From assembly GCA_905250115.1 (NCBI GenBank), contig CAJNOI010000061.1:62001-126000 (forward strand): 64,000 nt of DNA, given 5' to 3'. The notes under the pieces are model-generated. The model ran no database searches. It was given only the letters and a program-made list of their open reading frames with translations, and was not told where the DNA came from. The DNA is from Adineta steineri (taxonomy: Eukaryota; Rotifera; Eurotatoria; Adinetida; Adinetidae). Positions within the stretch are counted from its first letter, which is position 1, and each line of letters starts with the position of its first letter. Both the position numbers and the translations under genes were made by a program. This document shows, one piece after another, positions 47,270 to 60,500 of this stretch.

Positions 47270-49026
47270 ATGAAAATGTCTTCGTCTGTTACACCCATTG
47301 ATGATAAGAATGATTATAATCATAAAGAAAATCGTATATTGATACGTAAACTTGATTTGCATATACTCCCATTACTTTCGTACGTATTTTTGAATAAATC
47401 AATAATAAAATAATAATTTTCTTTTTATTCAAAGTATTACTTATTTGCTATCATATATTGATCGCGCAAATATTGCTAATGCAAAATTAGCAGGCCTTGA
47501 ACATGATGCTCATCTTACATCTGAACAATACCGATGGTAAATAATATCTATATATATATATTATTTAATATTCAGCAATTTATCATAGGTCTTTGTCGAT
47601 CTTTTTTATTGGCTATGCCATTTTCGAAGTTCCATCGAATATTATTCTTCGACGATGGAGCCCATCAAAATGGATTGCTCTTATTGTTTTCTGTTGGGGT
47701 AATTTTTATATAACAGTGATACTAATCTAAAATTTTTTTTGTAGGCATAGTAGCAGTGAGTATGGCAGCCGTACGTACTGCAAGTACACTTCTTCTATGT
47801 CGATTTTTACTTGGTACATTTGAAGCTGGGCTTTTTCCTGGTCTTATTTATTATACATCATTATGGTATAAAAGAAAAGAACAAGCTCTTCGACTTGGAT
47901 GTTTTTGGTCATTTTCAGCAATTGCAGGAGCTTTTAGTGGTTTACTTGCTTATGGTATTCTTCAAATTAAATCACCAATCCTTGCTCAATGGCAACTCCT
48001 TTTTATTGTAATAAGATAAAACATCATTCTTTATTCTTGTTTTTCAAGTTCTAAATTTGTATTAGATTGAAGGTATTCCAACAATAATTCTTGCATTTAT
48101 TTGTTGGTTTTGTTTACCTGATTCACCAGAACAAGCACGATTCTTAACTGATAAACAACGTCAACTACAAATCGATCGCCTTGCAGAAGATGCAGGTGCA
48201 TCGAATAACCACTCATTTTCTTGGTTACAAGTTCTTTCTGTATTTACTGACTGGAAAACATATGCATATGCCATTATTTATATTTTTGGAACTATTACTT
48301 TACAAGGTGTAACTCTATATTTACCTTCACTTATTCATGCAATGGGCAGTTCGACACCTGTACAAACACAATTGTTAACTGTTCCACCTTATATTGCTGC
48401 ATTTGTTAGTATATTAATTATATCTCGTAGTTCCGATTAGTAAGTATTATATTTAATAATAATATATTGTATAAAAATATAATTTCGTATAGTTTTCTTG
48501 AACGGACATTCCATCTTGTTTTTACGAATCTCATAACAATATGTGGTCTTCTTATATTAATGTTCGTTAATCAACAACATGTCTATATTCTATACATGGG
48601 TATTATCTTTATTACATGCGGTACTTATGCAAATGTTAGTGTAAAAATAGCTTGGTTCAATAATAATTTGTAGGTGATATTGTCTTTTCATATTAACTAT
48701 ATTCATAAGTCATATTCTTTAGTGCTTCATTAACACGACGTGCAGTTGCATCGGCACTAATTGTGTCTGTTGGATCACTTGGTGGAATAATATCAGGACA
48801 GATCTATACTGACAATCAGAAACCAAAATATTATCTTGGTAATACAATTGCATTAAGTTTTGTTACTTTACAAACAATATTAGCATTGATTCTTCGTTTG
48901 ACATTTATTTTTATTAATCGTCGACGATCACGAATGAATCAGGAAGAGATTGATCAAGAAATTCAACGATATGGTGGAAACGAACTAGCTGGCGATCGCC
49001 ATCCTGAATTTCGATATACATTATAA
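47270..49026 (+). CDS. MFS permease, Dal5/allantoate (anion:cation symporter) family
   Basis: Seven exons (47270-47379, 47435-47536, 47589-47698, 47745-48007, 48066-48439, 48493-48669, 48723-49026) give 479 residues with about 12 membrane helices. Family signs: a cytosolic N-terminus with LIRKLDLHILPLLSITYLLS and YIDRANIANAKL in helix 1, GYAIFEVPSNIILRR, RFLLGTFEAGLFPGLIYYTS, a central loop with PDSPEQARFLT, and the C-terminal DRHPEFRYTL typical of fungal Dal5/Tna1-type carriers of allantoate, nicotinate and similar organic anions. The family is abundant in fungi and unusual in animals, so transfer is likely. The substrate is not predictable. A broken paralogue lies upstream. Confidence 0.88.
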
Positions 49027-49770
49027 GAAAATATATTAATTGAAAAATTTTGATTATATAATAATCGAATACGTTTTACTAAGGACATCTAGATGAAAAA
49101 GTGTGAATTAGTTGTTGATCATAGCCAATGCATTCTTATTTAAACGAATCATCTAATTCTTTCTTTTTTTTACAAAAAAACAAATTTCAACAATTTCGTT
49201 TTTATTCGTAAATTTATTCTATTTTTTATGCATCATGCTGTTGTTACGTATAGATCTTCTTCAATATATAATTTGCTTTTTTTTCTTGAAGTTCACATGA
49301 TTTATTGATGGACAAAAAAAAAGATGCGAAATATTTGAATTAAAAGATAGAAGATTGTTTTCATATATCAACAATCTTGAAATATTCTATATTTTATTAA
49401 CAACAGAAATAATGTTTGCTTCTAATTTGTATATTACCATTAAATAGTTTCGTCAATACTCTCCTCATTTCAGTGTATATTTACGCATAATCTAATTTGG
49501 TGTAATGAAATAAATGACGCGGTATTGGCGCTTTTTAGTTGTATATAAATACCGAATGACTAGTTAATTAAACGTAGCATTTCATCATATAAATGTCATG
49601 AATTGTGACACTCACATGATTTCATAAATGTCGAAATTTTCAAGATTGCTTACAATTAAAAAGTATTATGATTCTTGTAAGGTGCAAAAGAAAATTATTG
49701 CTACAAATCTCTTCTTTTCTTGTTATATAAATTATGATTTAAAAAAAGTATATTCGATTCTATTCAGATA
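49027..49770. other. AT-rich spacer before SMC6
   Basis: No coding sequence. A TATAAATA-like sequence (TATATAAATACC) lies at 49541-49552, some 225 bases before the SMC6 start. Confidence 0.4.
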
Positions 49771-52700
49771 ATGAATGATCTCAAACAATCGATTGCATTT
49801 AATTCAGACATGAATAATAATAATTTAATTGATTCAAAGGAACATGAATTAATGATAATAAATGATAATGAAAAAATGTTTACTATTGGTCAGATTAAAG
49901 AGCTTCATATGCTTAATTTTATGTGTCATAAAAATTTTTCCATACAGTTTTATCCTACTCAAATGCAAATTATAACTGGTGCAAATGGTTCAGGTAAATA
50001 AAATGAAGAATTTTCTCGCAATAATTTAATTATTTTTCAAGGAAAATCAACTATAGCAAATGCAATTTGCCTTTGTTTGGGTGCACAAGCAAGAACTACT
50101 GGACGGACATCAAATATTCAATCCTTTATAAGAAAAGGAGAAACGTAAATAAACCATCGTTTTATCTGATAGTGAAAATACTTGTTTATAATTATAATGT
50201 TTTAAATTCAGATCAGCTCAATTAACAATTACATTAGCAAATGAGGGACAAGAAGCATATAAACCAGAAATTTATGGTAATCAAATTCAAATCATTCGAA
50301 AAATTGGTTCTCGACAGTCTAGTTACGTAATTTTAGGTAATATTCAAATCATTTTTTGTGTTGCTTCTAAATTCTCCGAATATTTAGGTGCTAACCATAG
50401 AATAATAAGCAAACGTAAAGAAACAATAGATGAAATACTACAAGCTCTATCTATATCTCCTGAAAATCCACTGTGTATATTACATCAAGATATAGCAAAA
50501 ACATTTTTGATAAATAGTGATTCAAATAAAAAATATCAAGTAAATTTTTAATCGAGATTATTTTATATTAAAAATTTTTTTGTGTCCATAGTTTTATATG
50601 AAAGTATCACAATTAGATCAGATGAAACAAGCTTATGAGCAAAGTATTTGCACTGTTCAATTATTAACTCAACGAGTTAATACTATGAAAGAGGTAGAAT
50701 CGAAAATTTTATTTTTTTTTTATTAAATTACTTTCTATCGATTCAATAGAAACATATTGATATGCTTAGAGAATTAGAACCATTAGAACAAGAGGTTAAA
50801 CAAATTGAACTTAGACGTGATTATGAGGGTGAAAGACGTGTATTAGAAAAGGAATTAACTTTAGCTCGTGCTGATCAAATACAAGAGGTTTGTGATTTAG
50901 AAAATTAAACACAATAAAAATCATATTTTAAATTTAGAAAATAAATGAATTGCAAAATGAGTTAGATGAAATAGAAACAGATAAATATGAAATTGACAAA
51001 CAAATCACTGAATATAATGTAAGAAAGAAAAGTATATTTTAACAAAATCATATCTTGATTTATTTAGATAGAATTTATTAACATGGAACAACAATTAAAT
51101 GATTATTTTATAGAAAAGAATGATTTAGAAAAAGATACAAATAGTTTAAGAGAATTAATAATGCATTTTTCCAAACAAAAAAATGATATTCAACACAAAA
51201 TTCGTTCTTATATACAAGATTGTGACGTTTATAAAAATATTTTAACGGAAGTTGAACTCAAACAAATATATTTACAACAACAAATTGTAAGTCTATTTAT
51301 TGAAAATACCATAAGAAACAATAAAATATAATAACTAAACGATTAACTAATGCGTTTATAAAATTAAGTATAGGCCTTCTCGAGAAATATGAATTGTTTG
51401 TAGTCTCGTGCGCAATATTTGTAGATCCGGTCAAAAAGCTTTTAAAAATTATGAATTCTTTTCTTTGATCATATTATTTGAATTAATGAGCACAAAAAGT
51501 ATAAGTTTACATTGAATTCAAGGATAAAATAAGAAAGTTTAAGATCGAAATCCTTGCTATTTCTAAAAATACACATCGTACATTAAACATTTTTACTAGG
51601 ATAAATATGAAAATTTAAATCGACAATTAGATAATAGTGATCAACAACGTCTAAAAATTGATCATGAAATAGCAACTCGACGAGAAAATCAAATTGAATG
51701 GGAGAAAATAATAAATTCATTAACGAATGACATACATTCAAATGATAATGATATTCGTAATAAACAATCGGAAATTGATTATCTAGAAAATGAAGTAAAA
51801 CAAAAAAAACAAGAATTGGATGAATTAATTATAATTGATCAAAATCAAACAGATATCTATGGTTTATGGATGTCAAGTTGTCTAAGCGATATTCAAAATG
51901 AACAAAGATTTCATAAGAAACCTATTGGTCCAATAGGTAAATTTCTCTATTCATTCTCCGAAAGTCTCTTTTTGTTCTTGCTTAGGTCGTTATATTCACT
52001 GCACTGATCCACATTGGGCATATGCTGTAGAAAAACATCTTGCACCTATTATGCCTGCATTTATTTGTACAGATAATCATGATGAACAAATTCTACTTGA
52101 AATCTTAGCATCATATTCATCTGATGATTATTATCCACCAGTATATGTTCGAGCATATTCAGATAATACTCCAGATATATCTGGAACATTAAAACATATA
52201 AAACAAGCTAATGTTATATCGATTTATGATATTTTAAAAATTGATAATATAACTGTTGAATGTGCATTGATTGATTTTAAACAAATTGAAGCAACTATTT
52301 TACTTGAAAATTTAGATGAAGTTAAACAAATTCGAGAAAGTGAAAGATTAAACTGGAAAAAAATTGATAGAAAAGTTAAACAAGTTGTTGAAGCTTGGAC
52401 ATATGATGGATCAAATATTAAATTCGATAAAACATTTCGAATTTATACAAATCATAAACAAGCAGTTAAATATTTTTCAACAGATAATAATCAGTCATTA
52501 TCAATTAAAGAATTACAAATTAACATAAAACAATTAAATGAACAAATTAAACGTATGAATGAATCAATAAATATATTAAAAACCATTCGACAAACAAATA
52601 TAGACGAAATGGAACAAACAACAAGAGCTAATACAAATAATAAGAATAAAATTAGAGAACTAATGAAGGTATATTATAGTTTTTCATTTTTATTTTAGAT

Positions 52701-55149
52701 GATATTGAAAAAAACTAATCGAGAAATTCGTATTATTTCCTAAGTCGATATTCATTCTCGAAAGTTGCTTTTACTCATTAAAATTTCAGAAAAGTTGTCA
52801 CAGGTATTCATATAGCTTTGTTTTCTATTGATCGGATATCCTAATAGTTTCGAAAGATAGAATAGCGGAATTTAATGGAACACCCTTCAGTTTTATAATT
52901 ATTTTTGAAGATCGGTATGGAGGTTATTGATTCTCTCATGCGAATAACTATAAGTGATATATTTGTATTTAAATTTAAGGCGAGATTAGCACAGTACTTT
53001 TCATATTTGTTTACTAGACAAAAAATTCGAAAATATTAGAAACATATGTGATTAATGATTTTTAAGGAACTCGATCGTCTTAATTCTACAATGCCGATGG
53101 TTATTGATTGTTCACTTGATGAATTACAAGAAAAAGCTCGAAATTATGTTGCTACATATAAGGATACACTTCGTAAATACGATGAAGCAAGAGAAAAGAA
53201 AGACAACAATCTTGAACAACTTGCTATTATTGTAGAAAATCATGACAATCTAACAAAAAAACTCGATGGAAAAACTCATCAATATGAACTTCTAATCGAA
53301 AAACTTGATACAAAAAAATCTAAATACACTGAATTTCAAGAAAAAATTAAAAAATTAAAGAAACAATCTCTTCGATTTAATAAACAGATTCTTAAATATG
53401 AAACTAAATTAAAACAATTAAATAAAAAACATCGAAAAGTAAATAAATATTTCAGTTTCTTTTTTCTTCATTTAATCTTTTATTATTTATTTAGAAATTT
53501 AAAAATAGAAGTGCAATTATTCGATCTATTAAAGATATTCAACAAAAACTTGATGCAATTACTAATTATCTGAAAGCAAATGAAGACACGTTTGTTTTTG
53601 TTAAATTTTATTTTAATTTATTAATAATATATTTTGTTAGGAATGAAAAACGTAGAGAAATAATTAATGAATATCGAATAAAACGTGATGCTGCAAGAGA
53701 ATATAAACAAACTTATGAACGATGTTATCAACAAGTTGAAGTAAAACAAAAATATAAAATTAATATAGAAATATTTTCGTTTTTTTTATTTTATTAAAGC
53801 ATCTTAAACAATTTATTAATAAACGTCAAGAAAGTTTTCATACAATAGCTGATCGACATCAATATTATCTTCGTACGAAATTTCAAAAATTAATGGAAAA
53901 ATATAATTTTGATGATACAAATATTAATATCGATCATAAAAAAGAAGAACTTGAAATAATTGTAAAGATTTTTTTTCGAAGGGAATTATAAAAAAAAACA
54001 ATATTTTCTTATTTTAGGTTAATATACATCAGAGAAATTTAAAATCATTATCTGGTGGTGAACGATCAATATCAACATTTTGTTTTCTACTAGCACTTTG
54101 GCAATCTATTTATCAACCATTTCGTATACTTGATGAAATTGATATTTATATGGTAAATATCTTTTGCATTTGTATCTTCTTAAGGGCCCCCCCGGGGTCA
54201 AAAAAAAAATTTTTTCTTTAAAAACGACGATTTTAAGATTCACCCATATTTAGGTAGCCCATCATCTACACTTTCGAACAGACTATAGTTTATCGGTTTT
54301 GCGGTGGTTTTTGAGGGTTTTATAGCGAGTTTTCTGAAAAACCTGCTCGAAAATGTTTTTTTTCGAAAACCACAATTATTGAAACTATTTGACTTTTTCT
54401 CTATACCAAGTTTTTTCGAAGAAAAAATTCGATAATCAAAGTAAAAACTTGTTTTGCGTTTTTCTCGAAAGTGTTTTTTTATGGTTTGTCTGTCCGTATT
54501 TCCAAGATTTCTCCACCATTTTGAATGCTAGAGAGCTCGGGAAGGTTTCAAAATGAAGCTAAAGCTCAGTGCTAGAGCCTAACAAAGCCAGAGTTTTTGT
54601 TTTCATCTTAGTTCATTATGAAAAAATCGAGTTTTCTAAAGAGATAACCTTAAGTTTTTCCAAAAACCTTTTTCAAGAAACAATTTCTTTTTTTTCAAAA
54701 AACCGGCTTTGTTAGGGTGTAGAGACAAGTGTTCTGCACATTTTGACGCTATCGCGAGATCGATATCATTAAAATTGCGAACAAAATCTTGGAACTACGA
54801 AGACTTGTTTTTGACCCTTAATATTAGGATAACTCTCACAAAACTCTATATTATGAGCTCAATTTTTTACTGAAGACTATCCAAGGTCAGATACATACTG
54901 AGTAAAAACTTCATTAAGATTGAGTGCTCTGGAAAAAAAAATGTTTTTGACCCGGGGGGGCCCTTAAGTAATATCTTTTTTTAGGATAATGAAAAACAAC
55001 ATTCATCATTTGATATTCTTTATGAAAATACTTTACAATATTCATCATCACAACATATCATATTGACACCACAATCTATAGATTCACAGTTATGGAATGA
55101 TTTAAATGTACCGGTTTTTACTATGCAAATACCAAAACGTTCATTATGA
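49771..55149 (+). CDS. SMC6: Structural maintenance of chromosomes protein 6
   Basis: Sixteen exons keep one frame of 1063 residues (human about 1090): 49771-49993, 50042-50144, 50212-50336, 50388-50539, 50592-50693, 50750-50887, 50938-51018, 51068-51286, 51600-51936, 51986-52668, 53067-53438, 53495-53589, 53641-53740, 53800-53961, 54018-54152, 54985-55149. Walker A GANGSGKST spans exons 1-2. Two coiled coils flank a hinge in exon 10 ([20 protein letters not shown]). The signature LSGGERS and Walker [13 protein letters not shown] follow; SMC6 is marked by DE(F/I)D in this box. Partner of SMC5 in the SMC5/6 complex (recombination repair, replication stress). The last intron splits Walker B between Met and Asp and holds a mobile element. 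Confidence 0.95.
54184..54963. mobile_element. TTAA-flanked 780-bp non-autonomous element inside the SMC6 last intron
   Basis: The left end GGGCCCCCCCGGGGTCAAAA and the reverse complement of the right end GGGCCCCCCCGGGTCAAAAA are near-perfect terminal inverted repeats. Both ends abut TTAA (54180-54183 and 54964-54967), the target duplication of piggyBac-type transposases. The interior has no long open frame. The insertion enlarges a typical intron of about 50 bases to 832 bases and leaves donor GTAAAT and acceptor TTTTTTTAG intact. Confidence 0.85.
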
Positions 55150-55466
55150 TTATAGTATTTATATATATATTTTTTTATTTTAATTTTGTAGGAATTTTTG
55201 TTTTGAAAATAAATATGATTTTATATAAAAAAATGAAACAATTTTTATTAGATATGAATTTCATTTAGTAAAATAAGATGAAATTAACTGATAATTTCAA
55301 CATTGAATCTAGCAAATAAATTACTTTAATTTCTCTCTTTCATCGTTTGTTTGTTTGCATTACAGATTATATTCGTATGAAACTCATTATTAAACGAACA
55401 TGATTTCAAAAAAATTCGTCACAGTAGTTTGTGTATGCATCTATGTTTGACCATTTTACAAAAGAA
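55150..55466. other. SMC6 3' flank
   Basis: AT-rich, with an AATAAA-like AAAATAAATATG at 55206-55217. Nothing else is seen. Confidence 0.4.
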
Positions 55467-56185
55467 GATCCCGAAGTGATGAACCGAGTTAAAGGCTGAT
55501 ATTGTGTAGGTTTGCTACACTAAGTACTCGATGTTAACTATGAAACAAATAACTCTCTTCGAAAAAAGATAGTTGTGTGAAAGTCTTATAACTTATAGAT
55601 GAAGATATTTAAAGACCTTACTATAATATCTTGTGTGATTGATATGCGACACCGTTTGTTTCTCTTCTCACTAGTTATACATCTAGCAATATCCTTCATT
55701 GCTCATCACTCTTCCTTTCTTACTCTTGCAGAGAAATATATCCCTAATTAGTTGACATGTATCACACCTTCTTATGTTTATATTCTGTCAATCATAAGTC
55801 ACTTTGTCCTTCTGTCTTCTTGCTCGCTATAATTGATTGTATTGGAAAAGATATAAAAGGAGATGGATATATGGAATAAAGGGACAGTTATACAAGCTTA
55901 GATCACAAAGTTGTTACACTAGGATCCCCATCAGACGAAAGAAATCGTAGAAACTGGAGTCTAACTATCTTCATTTAAAAGCTATAGGACTTTCACATAA
56001 TTGTCTTTTTCGAAGAGTCCAATAATAGTTGTATATATGCATATAGTAGTGAAAACTATCTGAGTACGAATTATTGCTGGATCGGTCTCAGCACGTAATT
56101 ATTTCATAGTTGACCTAAGGGTATCTGGTGTAGCAAACTCCGCAAAATATCAGCTTTTAACTCGGATCACCACTTCGGGACCTTC
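55467..56185. mobile_element. Non-autonomous element with long terminal inverted repeats
   Basis: The left arm (GATCCCGAAGTGATGAACCG... to about 55637) is the reverse complement, with substitutions, of about 55975-56185 (...CACCACTTCGGGACC). Shared blocks include GAGTTAAA(A/G)GCTGATATT, TTTGCTACAC, AACTATGAAA and GTGAAAGTC(C/T)TATA. The right arm has about 80 extra bases. No protein is encoded, which suggests a foldback or MITE-type element. Confidence 0.8.
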
Positions 56186-56956
56186 CCTTATCAGCCTGTC
56201 TTCATATCCAACTCATCATGTAAACTAAATAATTCATATTAATAAATAAAATAACTTTTCGCTTCATTATATATAATGATTGATCTGTACTATAGATATA
56301 TAGTGTCTGAGCTTTGATATCATCCGAAACAAAATAACTATAGACGAGCTATTAACAATAATTCATTAAGAATCCGTTTGTTAAGAAACAGGTACGATAT
56401 GTAAAACTTTTTTCAATAACCAATTTTCTTATTGATATCTATTTATCTATACCTTGAGACAATGTTGAGATTACTAGGGAAAGTATAATAAATTAATAAC
56501 TCTAATGTTGTTGAATATCTATGTGTATAAATTATCGATTTATAATAAAACTACTTGCACTAAATCATAACGAAACTCTCGTCGAGCAACCGTCATTTTT
56601 CCATTTATTTTTTACAACTATTCAAATATCTTCATAAGTATTTGAAATAATTAAAAGATTGTGTCATAAATATTTTTATAGAGAATTCTCAATATCATTT
56701 TCTAATATAAAAAATGTTTTATTTATGTTAAGTGTACAATCGATGGAAGATTCTACTTGAACAAATCGTATAACTACATGATGACATCTGTTTTTATCGC
56801 CTTATACAGCAATTACTATTGGATATAATTCAAACGAATCTGAATCTTTCTCATATCTATCTATCTATCTATCTATCTTCTATTCATAGTCACAAACTAT
56901 TTTTCACTTTTTTCTTTTACAAAATCTAAAAAATCAAACATAAAAAATTTATTTCA
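56186..56956. other. Spacer upstream of GCSH
   Basis: AT-rich with an (ATCT)n microsatellite at about 56855-56880. No other feature. Confidence 0.45.
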
Positions 56957-57445
56957 ATGTCAACATTAACTTCATTATTGTTTCGTCATGCTAATAAATT
57001 TCATTCCATTCGTCAATTCCATGTAACATCACGTGCATTCCAAGAACGTTATTACACAAAAAAACATGAATGGGTACAAATACTTGATAATAAAAAAGAA
57101 GTTCGTATTGGTATTAGTGAATTTGCTCAAAGTGCTTTAGGTGATGTTGTCTATTGTGAATTACCTTCAATTGGTGCAAAATTTAAACGTGATGATGCAT
57201 TTGCAACATTAGAATCGGTTAAAGCTGTTGCTGAATGTTTTATGCCAATTGATGGTGAAATTTCAAGCACGAATGAGAAATTAAAAACTCAAGCTGATTT
57301 AATTAATAAAAGTCCATATGAGAATGGTTGGCTTGTTCAAGCAAAAATCGATGAAAATAATCGAAATGATATTGGCAAAGTTTTAATGAATGAAAAAAAA
57401 TATCAAGAATTTTTAGAGAAAAATAAAGAATCTGGTGATCATTAA
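56957..57445 (+). CDS. GCSH: Glycine cleavage system H protein, mitochondrial
   Basis: Intronless, 162 residues. An Arg/Ser/His-rich N-terminus (MSTLTSLLFRHANKFHSIRQ) is a mitochondrial transit peptide. The lipoyl domain follows from YYTKKHEWV: IGISEFAQSALGDVVYCELP and FATLESVKAVAE, with the lipoylated Lys89, then PYENGWL. The protein carries the aminomethyl group between the P and T proteins of the glycine cleavage complex and serves as a lipoate relay. Length and motif order are normal. It lies 150 bases before USP40 on the same strand. Confidence 0.95.
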   Translation: MSTLTSLLFRHANKFHSIRQFHVTSRAFQERYYTKKHEWVQILDNKKEVRIGISEFAQSALGDVVYCELPSIGAKFKRDDAFATLESVKAVAECFMPIDGEISSTNEKLKTQADLINKSPYENGWLVQAKIDENNRNDIGKVLMNEKKYQEFLEKNKESGDH

Positions 57446-57598
57446 AAGAGTTTATTTTATTTTATTGCAATAATGATTTTTAGTAATTGATTAATTTATT
57501 TGTGATTATTTTTTGGTGTCTTTTTTTTCGGTTAACCATATTTAGATAGAATAAAAAAATAATTGATTTTGATTATTTGATTTTAGATATATGTTACT

Positions 57599-60500
57599 AT
57601 GATAGATAATCTCTCTGGAGACGATGGTGGAGGAGGAGGAGGTGAATGTAAGTAAGATTCATTTTGTAAATAAAAATATTTTGTAAATATATATATGTAG
57701 CTTCCCAACAAGTAACAACTATAAAATCTATGGAAAAACCACCAACTCCAAGAAATGAAACGAATTTATGTGGATTACAAAATCAAGGAGCGACTTGGTA
57801 TGAATGATATTATTTTATTTTATATGATTTAATTACAAGTTTTATTTTAATAGTTATTTAAATGTACTCATTCAAACATTACTTTATACACCTGAATTCC
57901 GAGGTATGTATTGTAGAATATAAATAATCTTATTATAATTGTTACATCATGATCTCGCTTATCAATATTAGAAGTAGTTGCTATAATACAGATTTATGTC
58001 TGATTGAATGATAAAAGCTATTCGCAGCAGGAGAAAATATCTATTTCATAACAGTTTGTTATTCTTATATACAACTTTTCTATGATTACACGTCTATAAT
58101 CATCATCAAGGGCTTTATTTTCCAGCGAGTTAATGTCTTCCAATTAAATTAAAATTTTTATGAGGATCGATATATAGTCTGATTACAGGAGTCTAAAATT
58201 TGAAAATAAACAATATTCTAGCAGTTCTTTCAAAGGAATTTGTTGATGTATCATCTAGAATTGCTGTTCAATACAAAATAGTACAATTGAACAGCTAATA
58301 TTTTTGATATTGAAGGTATAAAAATAAGTAGGAAGATATCTTTACACTGACTATTAATAAATGAAAAAATATTGAACAGTTGTGATTTTTAACCGAACAT
58401 TTTAACTTATCAGATTCACAAATATGTATTATTTTCTATTTAGAACCCCTTTTCCGTCTAACTTCAAAAGATCTCAATCTTCCTGCTAATTACAGCGAAC
58501 AGAATCTATCATCACCAGGTGCAAATAATTTAAAAGTAAATTTCTTTGTTTAATTTCATTTCGAAGTTCTATTAACAAAATCCGATATTATAGGTTCGTA
58601 AAATAATTGTTGAATTACAACGTCTTTTCGCTGAAATGCTTTTACTCAATCAACAAGCGTGTTCATCAATTCGGTTAACTGATAGTTTTGGTTGGCAATC
58701 GAATGAGGTTTGAAGATAGTTATATATAGAAAAAAAAACTTTCCTTAATTTCTTTTCAATAGGCTATTGATCATCAAGATGTTCATGAATTAAATCGTTT
58801 ATTATTTGATGCAGTTCAAAAATCTTTGCAAGGTACAAAACAATCGAATTTAATACGTTCATGCTATGAAGGATCTACAATTAATTATACACAATGTAAA
58901 AAATGTGAAAAAATATTTAAACGATCTGTAAAATTTGTTTGTTTTTTTCCTTTGACTTGTTATGAAATATTTTGTTTATAGGAAGATTATCAGGATTTAC
59001 CATTGGTTGTTCAAGATACTCCGAATTTATCGACATCTCTAGCAAATATATTTACAATATCTGAACAATTAATCGGTGATAATCAATATCGATGTTCATC
59101 ATGTTCAAATAATTTATGTGATGCTGAAAAGGTTTTTCAAATTGATTAAATCTTCTGGTTTTTTGTAATATATGTTTTTTGTTTAGTGGGCAAAAATAAG
59201 TAAATTACCACCAATATTAACTTTACCATTACAACGTTTTGTTTATGATATTAAAACTGGTAATAGACAAAAGAAAACTACCCGCTATGAATTTCCATTT
59301 GAAATTGACTTACAAGAATTTTGTGAAGTAATAATATTCTGTTTTTTGTTTCTAATTTTTTATTTTTGTTTTTCTTTGTAAGGAATCAGTAGCTGAAACA
59401 AATTATGAATTATTTGCTGTTGTTATTCATAAAGGTACATGTTATTCCGGACATTATTATGGTTATATTAAAGATATTGATAATATTGGTACATGGGTAC
59501 GTCCACCATCGAAATCAACTTCAGTAAGATGAACGGTTTATTTGTAAATCTAAATGATCATTATTATTTTATTAGGTAAAATCATCAAGCAAATCAAAAT
59601 CATCGAATACGTCTAGTACTCCATCTAACACTACTAATGATCAAACTACTCGAAATTCTAATGAATCTGCTGAAACTAAAGAAGAAACAATGAAAAAACT
59701 TGATTTAGTTAAAACATTATTATTATCATGTGATGATTGGGTTACTATTGATTATCTTCTTAAAGTATGTTCACAATAAAAGTCTTTTTTTTGTGAAAAT
59801 TAATTCAAAAATAAACTCTTATCTCTTTTTAGACATACCGTGAGAATACTACAACATCATGGAGTCGTACTCGTGGTGCTAATGGTACATTTAATAAAGT
59901 AAAGAATACCTTAATTAAATTATTCATTCTATTTCTTTTTTTCTTATTATAGTTTCTTCGAAATCATCCTGAAGTATTTGAAGTTGATGATAAACGTGTT
60001 CGATTAGTTCAACAAACATATCCAATGGATATCGATGATAATGATATAAATGAAATGGATTATGAATCATCTCAAAATGATCTTTTAGAAAATCATGATG
60101 AACATTGGTTTTGTTTTGATGATTCAATTGTTTCGTGTGTTACACGAGAATATATTAAAAAACATTATGAACAAAATGATTGTGCTTATATGTTATTTTA
60201 TCGACAAAAAAATCGTAATAGATCAAAAGCAAATACATCTTATGAAACACTTAATCTAATACCACAATGGTTGCGTGATGAGATAACAGAAAAAAATAAA
60301 ATTTTAGAAGAAAAACGGTTCGATTTATTTTAAAAAGATTTGTTTTTGTAATATTTGATTTTTATTTTCTAGTGAAAATTATGAGAAATTTCAAAATCAA
60401 TTATCAGTGACGGTTTATCCAAGTGATTGGTTTGAAATTGTAGATGGTTGTCGATTAAATTTGAATAATAATAATCAACTTTTATTTCCTGATCATTATG

